Source of the DNA: an uncultured Altererythrobacter sp.
GTDB taxonomy: Bacteria; Pseudomonadota; Alphaproteobacteria; Sphingomonadales; Sphingomonadaceae
Reading direction: 5' to 3'
DNA: 10,520 nucleotides
NCBI GenBank assembly: GCA_946886175.1
Contig: CAMPIA010000029.1
Span: forward strand, 1-10,520
The notes beneath the pieces are model-generated. The model was given only the letters and a program-made list of their open reading frames with translations. It was not told where the DNA came from and did no database searches. The translations under genes were made by a program, and so were the position numbers. Shown here in pieces: positions 6,285 through 10,520 of the stretch. Each line of letters starts with the position of its first letter. The first letter of the stretch is position 1.

Positions 6285-8636
6285 ATGAACGACAAGCCAA
6301 CCGTGAGACGCGTCCCCGCAAAGTGGCTGCTGCTGGCGTCCGCGCTCGCGTTCCCCGCCGTATCCGCCTGCGCCCCGGTCGCGGCGCAGCAGGCGCCGGT
6401 CGAGCTCGCCGATCCGCTGGTCGGCACCGCGCCGCTCGACGATCCCGCGGTGATCGGCAACGCGCCGCCGCCGGGCGAGCCGGTCTATTCGGGGCAGACC
6501 TCGCCCGGCGCCCGACTCCCCCACGGTTCGGTCGCGGCATCGCCGGTGAACAACAACATCGAGCTGCTCTACCCCAACGGCGTTCCGGTTCCCTATTACT
6601 ACACCAACCCGACGATGATCGGCTTCACCGGCGGCGGCGGGTCGACCTACGGCGGCAACGCCGAACCGTTCGTCATGCCGGTGGTGGGCGACTGGTCGCC
6701 GCCGCCCGCCTACAGCCAGTCGTATTACGACAAGGCGCGCGAGAAGGCCTCGCCCGGCTACTATTCGGTCTATCTCGACACTTTCGACACGCAGGCGGAG
6801 CTGACCGCGACCCGCTGGGCGAGCGTGATGCGCTTCACCTTTCCCGAGAGCGAGCGTTCCAACGTGATCATTAACTTCCCGCGCCACGGCGGCGCGATCG
6901 AGATCGTCGGCGACCGCACGGTGCGCGGCGTGTCGGAGGACGAGGGCAGCGCGGACGGCGCCTATTTCGTGGCGCATTTCTCCAAGCCGTTCACCGCGCT
7001 CGGCACTTTCCGCAAGTCGCCGGGCGACAACGTGGGCTGGGGCATCGGCACCAGCCACGTCGATCCCGGTGCGCGCGAGATGGAGGGCAGCTACGCCGGC
7101 AGCTACGTGACCTTCGCGACCGCCGAAGGCGAGCAGGTGCTGGTCAAGATGGCGCACGGCACGAGCTATGAGCAGGCCGAGCAGCGACTGCGCGAGGAAA
7201 TCCCGGGATGGGACTTCGACGCCGTCCACGCCGCCGCGCGCGACGAATGGGCGCAGCTGTTGAACCGCGTCCGCGTCACCGGCGGGACGGACAAGCAGCG
7301 CAAGCTGTTCTATTCGACGCTGTTCCAGTCGTTCGCCTCGCCGCGTTTGATCGCGGAGAAGGGCGAGAAGTTCGTCGACACCAACGGCAAGGTCCAGGTC
7401 GCGACCCACGACCGCTACGGGCCGGTGCCGTTCTGGGATACCGGGCGCAACCAGATCGTGCTGCTCGAGCTGATGGAGCCCGAGGCGGTGCAGGACATCA
7501 TGGCGTCCGAACTCGCGATGGCGCGCGAGAAGGGGTATATGAACACCTCGTTCCACGGCGACAACGCGGTGTTCCTCTATCTCGGCGCGTGGGAGCGCGG
7601 GATCGAGTTCGATTACGAGGCGGCCTACGAATATCTGCGCAAGAACGCGACCGACCCCGAGGGGCCGCGCGACTATCTCGCCGAATATATGGCGCAGGGC
7701 TGGGTCTCGGATATCGTGCCCGACCAGAATCCCAGCCCCCCTTACGCCGGGGGCAAGGCAGGCGTCGCCAAGACGATGGAATACGCCTGGGACGATTATG
7801 CGCTGGCGCAATACGCGAAGAAGCTGGGCAAGACCGCCGACTACGAGATGTTCCTCGAGCGGGCGGGCAACTACGCCAACGTGTTCGACAAATCGATCGG
7901 GTTCGTCCGCGGGCGGACGGCCGACGGCGAATGGATCGCCCCGTTCGATCCCGAGGAGCCCTATTACAACTTCATGATGAAGGAAGCCTCGGGCTGGTCG
8001 ACGCTGTGGCTCGCGCCGCACGACGTGCAGGGGCTGATCGATCTGCTGGGCGGGCGCGACGCGTTCAACGCCAAACTCGACGAGTTCTTCAGCAAGCCAT
8101 ACGATCCGACCGGCATCTGCCGCGACTGCACCGGCCTGATCGGGCAGTACGTCCACGGCAACCAGCCCGACCAGCAGGCGCCCTACTACTATGCCTGGAG
8201 CGGGCAACCGTGGAAGACCCAGGCCTTGGTCCGCAAGATTCTCGACGTGACCTACGGCAGCGATGCCGCAGGATACGGCTATCCCGGGATGGACGATCAG
8301 GGTGCGACGTCCTCTTGGTATGCGCTGAGCGCGATGGGGTTCTATCCGGTCGATCCCTCCAGCCAGATCTACGTGATCGGCAGCCCCGTGTTCGACGACG
8401 TCGCGCTCGACATGGGCAACGGCAAGGCGCTGCGGATCGTGGCCGAAAACAACTCGCCCGAGAACGTCTACATCCAGTCGGCCACGCTCGACGGCGAGCC
8501 GTGGAACAAGCCGTGGTTCAGCCACGACGATGTGAAGGACGGGGCGACCTTCGTCTTCACGATGGGCTCCGAACCGAACCGACAATGGGGCGCGGCACCC
8601 GAAGCCGCACCCCCTTCGATGTCGCCGGCCAACTGA
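6285..8636 (+). CDS. Exported GH92-family alpha-mannosidase-like glycoside hydrolase, divergent active-site motifs
   Basis: 783 residues, usual GH92 length. ATG 6285 follows AGAGGGA (6274-6280). The N-terminus has basic residues, a hydrophobic core (WLLLASALAF) and a lipobox-like VSAC with Cys29, so it may be a lipoprotein; Sec cleavage after VAA is the alternative. An N-terminal beta-sandwich (about 37-310, with DPLVGT and SPGARLPHGSV) precedes the (alpha/alpha)6 domain with WDTGR (W384), KEASGW (E567, aligning with the EGNAWQY motif), APHDV, HGNQP (H624-P628), GQPWKTQ, DDQG (D670-Q672) and SAMGFYPV. GH92 enzymes are Ca-dependent inverting exo-alpha-mannosidases acting on N-glycans or mannans. 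Oddities: Glu of HGNEP is Gln627, the following SHH is DQQ, and Cys612/Cys615 lie just before. Family sure; linkage and activity uncertain. Confidence 0.93.
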   Translation: MNDKPTVRRVPAKWLLLASALAFPAVSACAPVAAQQAPVELADPLVGTAPLDDPAVIGNAPPPGEPVYSGQTSPGARLPHGSVAASPVNNNIELLYPNGVPVPYYYTNPTMIGFTGGGGSTYGGNAEPFVMPVVGDWSPPPAYSQSYYDKAREKASPGYYSVYLDTFDTQAELTATRWASVMRFTFPESERSNVIINFPRHGGAIEIVGDRTVRGVSEDEGSADGAYFVAHFSKPFTALGTFRKSPGDNVGWGIGTSHVDPGAREMEGSYAGSYVTFATAEGEQVLVKMAHGTSYEQAEQRLREEIPGWDFDAVHAAARDEWAQLLNRVRVTGGTDKQRKLFYSTLFQSFASPRLIAEKGEKFVDTNGKVQVATHDRYGPVPFWDTGRNQIVLLELMEPEAVQDIMASELAMAREKGYMNTSFHGDNAVFLYLGAWERGIEFDYEAAYEYLRKNATDPEGPRDYLAEYMAQGWVSDIVPDQNPSPPYAGGKAGVAKTMEYAWDDYALAQYAKKLGKTADYEMFLERAGNYANVFDKSIGFVRGRTADGEWIAPFDPEEPYYNFMMKEASGWSTLWLAPHDVQGLIDLLGGRDAFNAKLDEFFSKPYDPTGICRDCTGLIGQYVHGNQPDQQAPYYYAWSGQPWKTQALVRKILDVTYGSDAAGYGYPGMDDQGATSSWYALSAMGFYPVDPSSQIYVIGSPVFDDVALDMGNGKALRIVAENNSPENVYIQSATLDGEPWNKPWFSHDDVKDGATFVFTMGSEPNRQWGAAPEAAPPSMSPAN

Positions 8637-8650
8637 CCGGAGACTGCCCC

Positions 8651-8674
8651 GCTCCCGCACCTTTGCGCGGGAGC
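8651..8674 (+). terminator. Hairpin 1 after GH92, possible terminator or part of a REP-like element
   Basis: GCTCCCGC (8651-8658) and GCGGGAGC (8667-8674) pair perfectly around an 8-nt loop (ACCTTTGC), 14 nt after the GH92 stop. No T-tract follows, so it is not a classical intrinsic terminator. It may stabilise the upstream mRNA end or be half of the repeat element described next. Confidence 0.5.
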
Positions 8675-8675
8675 A

Positions 8676-8723
8676 GGAGCCCAGGACCCGCAACTCCCTC
8701 CCCCCCGCAGGGTCCTGGGCTCC
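8676..8723. repeat. Long 14-bp inverted repeat (REP/ERIC-like palindrome)
   Basis: GGAGCCCAGGACCC (8676-8689) and GGGTCCTGGGCTCC (8710-8723) are perfect 14-bp complements around a 20-nt C-rich loop. It follows hairpin 1 by one base. The motif resembles dispersed palindromic intergenic repeats remembered from sphingomonad genomes (memory, not a search). Within this window it occurs once. It may act as a transcript-processing or polarity element between GH92 and GH2. Confidence 0.6.
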
Positions 8724-8733
8724 ATCACTTTCC

Positions 8734-8749
8734 CGCGGCGAAAGCCGCG
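8734..8749 (+). other. Short hairpin with GNRA tetraloop upstream of the GH2 gene
   Basis: CGCGGC (8734-8739) and GCCGCG (8744-8749) pair perfectly around GAAA, a stable GNRA-type tetraloop. It ends 8 nt before the GGAGGAAG ribosome binding site of the GH2 gene, so it could influence initiation or protect the 5' end of a processed message. Function is inference. Confidence 0.45.
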
Positions 8750-8757
8750 CGCCATCC

Positions 8758-8765
8758 GGAGGAAG
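8758..8765 (+). promoter_or_regulatory. Strong ribosome binding site fixing the GTG start of the GH2 gene
   Basis: GGAGGAAG with GGAGG at 8758-8762 lies 8 nt before GTG 8771. The ATG at 8797 is in a different frame, and the first in-frame ATG is codon 37, which would delete the signal peptide. This supports the GTG. Confidence 0.8.
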
Positions 8766-8770
8766 CCCCC

Positions 8771-10520
8771 GTGCGCAGCCTGTTCACGATCGCCGCATGC
8801 CTCGTCCTCGCGCCGTCCGCAGCGCAGGCGCAGGACCCAGCGCCGGAAGCCGGGAGCGAGATTTACAAGACCGAGCTGATGACGCGCTGGGGCCGCGAAG
8901 TTACAGCCGAGAACGCCTGGCGCAGCTATCCGCGCCCCCAACTCGAGCGCGAGCGGTGGCAGAACCTCAACGGCCTGTGGGAATATGCCATCGCGCCCAC
9001 GGCCGCGCCGCTGCCGGAGCGGATGGACGGCCAGATCCTCGTCCCCTTCGCGGTCGAATCGAAGCTGTCCGGCGTCACGCGCAAGGTCACGCCCGACGAT
9101 CGCATCTGGTATCGCCGCAGCTTCACCGTGCCCGCCGACTGGCAGGGCGAGCATGTCATGCTCAACTTCGGCGCGGTCGATTACGAGGCGACGGTCCGGG
9201 TCAACGGCTCGATCGTCGGCTCGCACAAAGGCGGCTTCGACGCCTTCGGCTTCGACATTACCCCGTATCTCCGGGACGGCGAGAACGAGCTCGTGGTCGA
9301 GGTCACCGATCCGACCAGTGCGGGAACGCAGCCGCGCGGCAAGCAGATCCTCGATCCCTCCGGCATCTGGTACACCGCGGTCAGCGGGATCTGGCAGACG
9401 GTATGGCTGGAGCCGGTACCCGAGCTCCACATTGCAGAGGTTCGCGCGACGCCCGACATCGACCGCGGCGTGGTCGAGGTGGCCGTGGCGCTCAGCGGCT
9501 GGGCGGGCGACACCGACGCAGTGCGGCTGACAGCGAGCGCAAAGGGCAAAGAGATCGCCTCCACGATCATCCGCGCCAACCGCCGCACGACATTGTCGAT
9601 CCCCGACGCGCACCTGTGGTCGCCCGACGACCCCTATCTCTACGATCTCAAGGCGGAGCTGGTGACGGTGCGCGATCCCTATGCCGGGGAGGAAGAACGC
9701 GACCGCAAAGCCTATGATTCGCGCTTCACGCCGCACGAAAGCGAGGTGTATGCCGGTGCGCAGGTCACGGGCGCGCCGCGCGACAGCGTCGATGCCTATT
9801 TCGCGATGCGCAAGATCTCGATCGGACCGGGGAAGGTCGAAGGCCAGCCCGCGATCCTGCTCAACAACGAGCCGCTGTTTCAGAGCGGGGTTCTAGACCA
9901 GGGCTGGTGGCCCGACGGGCTCTACACCCCGCCCTCCGAGGAGGCGATGGCGAGCGACATCGTGTTCCTCAAGAAGGCCGGCTTCAACATGCTGCGCAAG
10001 CACATCAAGGTGGAGCCGGCACGCTATTACTACGACGCCGACCGGCTTGGCATGCTGATCTGGCAGGACATGCCCTCGGGTGGCGGCGAGGATCAGAATC
10101 TCGCGGGCACCAGCAAGTACCAGGCGGTGTTTCCATCGGAAACCACGGCCGAGCAGCAGAAGCAGTTGTCCGAGATGATCGGCGAACTGCGCGCCTTCCC
10201 CTCGATCGTGATGTGGGTCGTCAACAACGAGGGCTGGGGACAGTACGACGCGGGCACGCTGGCGCAGTTCGTGAAGGGGCTCGACCCCTCGCGCCTGGTC
10301 AACGCGACCTCCGGCTGGGTCGACGCCGCGCCCGAGGTGTCCGACGTGCTCGACATCCATACCTACGAGGACGTGCCGAACACGCCGCGCCATCAGACGA
10401 ACCGCGCGATCGTGCTCGGCGAATATGGCGGGGTCGGCTTCCCGGTCAAGGGCCATATCTGGCGGCCGGGCGAGGACAACTGGAGCTACCAGGTCGCGCA
10501 CGACGAGGACGAATATCTCG
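8771..10520 (+). CDS. Exported glycoside hydrolase family 2 enzyme, N-terminal 583 codons (runs off the window)
   Basis: The frame from GTG 8771 stays open to the window edge, so the 3' end is missing. A Sec signal peptide (MRSLFTIAACLVLAPSAAQA) probably cleaves after residue 20. Next come the GH2 sugar-binding beta-sandwich (about 40-205: YPRPQLERERWQNLNGLWEY, IWYRRSFTVP, GAVDYEATVRVNG), an Ig-like domain, and the TIM barrel from about 360 (GVLDQGWWPDGLY, R409 and H411 of LRKHIKVEP, LIWQDMP). Acid/base E487 lies in PSIVMWVVNNEGWGQ and nucleophile E551 in VLGEYGG, so both catalytic residues are present. GH2 enzymes are retaining beta-galactosidases, beta-mannosidases, beta-glucuronidases and others; specificity cannot be read here. 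Beta-mannosidase would fit the locus, but that is context only. Residues 301-337 form a charged insert before DAYFAMRKI. It probably acts in the periplasm with the GH92 enzyme. Confidence 0.9.
   Translation, partial: MRSLFTIAACLVLAPSAAQAQDPAPEAGSEIYKTELMTRWGREVTAENAWRSYPRPQLERERWQNLNGLWEYAIAPTAAPLPERMDGQILVPFAVESKLSGVTRKVTPDDRIWYRRSFTVPADWQGEHVMLNFGAVDYEATVRVNGSIVGSHKGGFDAFGFDITPYLRDGENELVVEVTDPTSAGTQPRGKQILDPSGIWYTAVSGIWQTVWLEPVPELHIAEVRATPDIDRGVVEVAVALSGWAGDTDAVRLTASAKGKEIASTIIRANRRTTLSIPDAHLWSPDDPYLYDLKAELVTVRDPYAGEEERDRKAYDSRFTPHESEVYAGAQVTGAPRDSVDAYFAMRKISIGPGKVEGQPAILLNNEPLFQSGVLDQGWWPDGLYTPPSEEAMASDIVFLKKAGFNMLRKHIKVEPARYYYDADRLGMLIWQDMPSGGGEDQNLAGTSKYQAVFPSETTAEQQKQLSEMIGELRAFPSIVMWVVNNEGWGQYDAGTLAQFVKGLDPSRLVNATSGWVDAAPEVSDVLDIHTYEDVPNTPRHQTNRAIVLGEYGGVGFPVKGHIWRPGEDNWSYQVAHDEDEYL

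Noticed and set aside
6285..6392. Tat signal peptide on the GH92 protein because of VRRVPAK.
   Set aside because: The residues after RR do not fit the S/T-RR-x-F-L-K pattern; a lipoprotein or Sec signal explains the segment better.
6168..8693. Very long antisense open frame opposite the GH92 gene (and similar long frames opposite the ROK and permease genes).
   Set aside because: It is Arg/His/Val/Asp-rich with no recognisable domain and lies exactly opposite a well-supported gene; GC-rich codon bias produces such stop-free shadows.

Overview
The window is GC-rich bacterial DNA (about two thirds G+C by eye, strong third-position GC bias). It looks like a chromosomal carbohydrate-utilisation locus of an alphaproteobacterium, most plausibly a sphingomonad (Sphingomonadaceae/Erythrobacteraceae type). 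The gene families, the mix of GTG and ATG starts and the hairpin-rich intergenic repeat fit that group, but no rRNA or other marker fixes the taxon, so this is inference.

Layout: (1) 2-1162, the 3' part of a GMC-family FAD sugar dehydrogenase with a C-x5-C-x3-C motif, closed by a perfect 10-bp hairpin. (2) 1310-2548, a ROK-family HTH repressor on the plus strand. (3) 2565-3938, a sugar-porter MFS transporter on the minus strand, convergent with the ROK gene. (4) A divergent control region, 3939-4154. (5) A plus-strand cluster running to the window edge: class I mannose-6-phosphate isomerase (4155-4982), an FHS/FucP-type sugar permease overlapping it by ATGA (4979-6244), an exported GH92 alpha-mannosidase-family enzyme (6285-8636), a three-hairpin spacer, and a GTG-started exported GH2 glycosidase (8771 to beyond 10520).

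How it works together (inference): GH92 and GH2 enzymes outside the cytoplasm trim mannose-containing glycans. Mannose enters through the FHS permease and/or the sugar porter, is phosphorylated by a kinase not present here, and the isomerase feeds it into glycolysis as fructose-6-phosphate. The ROK protein would be the local regulator. In support, a 21-bp AT-rich element matching at 14 of 21 positions lies both upstream of the ROK gene and in the sugar porter/isomerase intergenic region, in each case just downstream of a possible -10 element. It is a candidate operator for an autoregulated mannose regulon.

Most worth a second look: the GH92 enzyme has HGNQP followed by DQQ where the family normally has HGNEP followed by SHH, which suggests altered linkage or leaving-group specificity. 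Next are the shared candidate ROK operator, the Fe-S-like cysteine motif in the GMC protein, and the hairpin cluster between GH92 and GH2.
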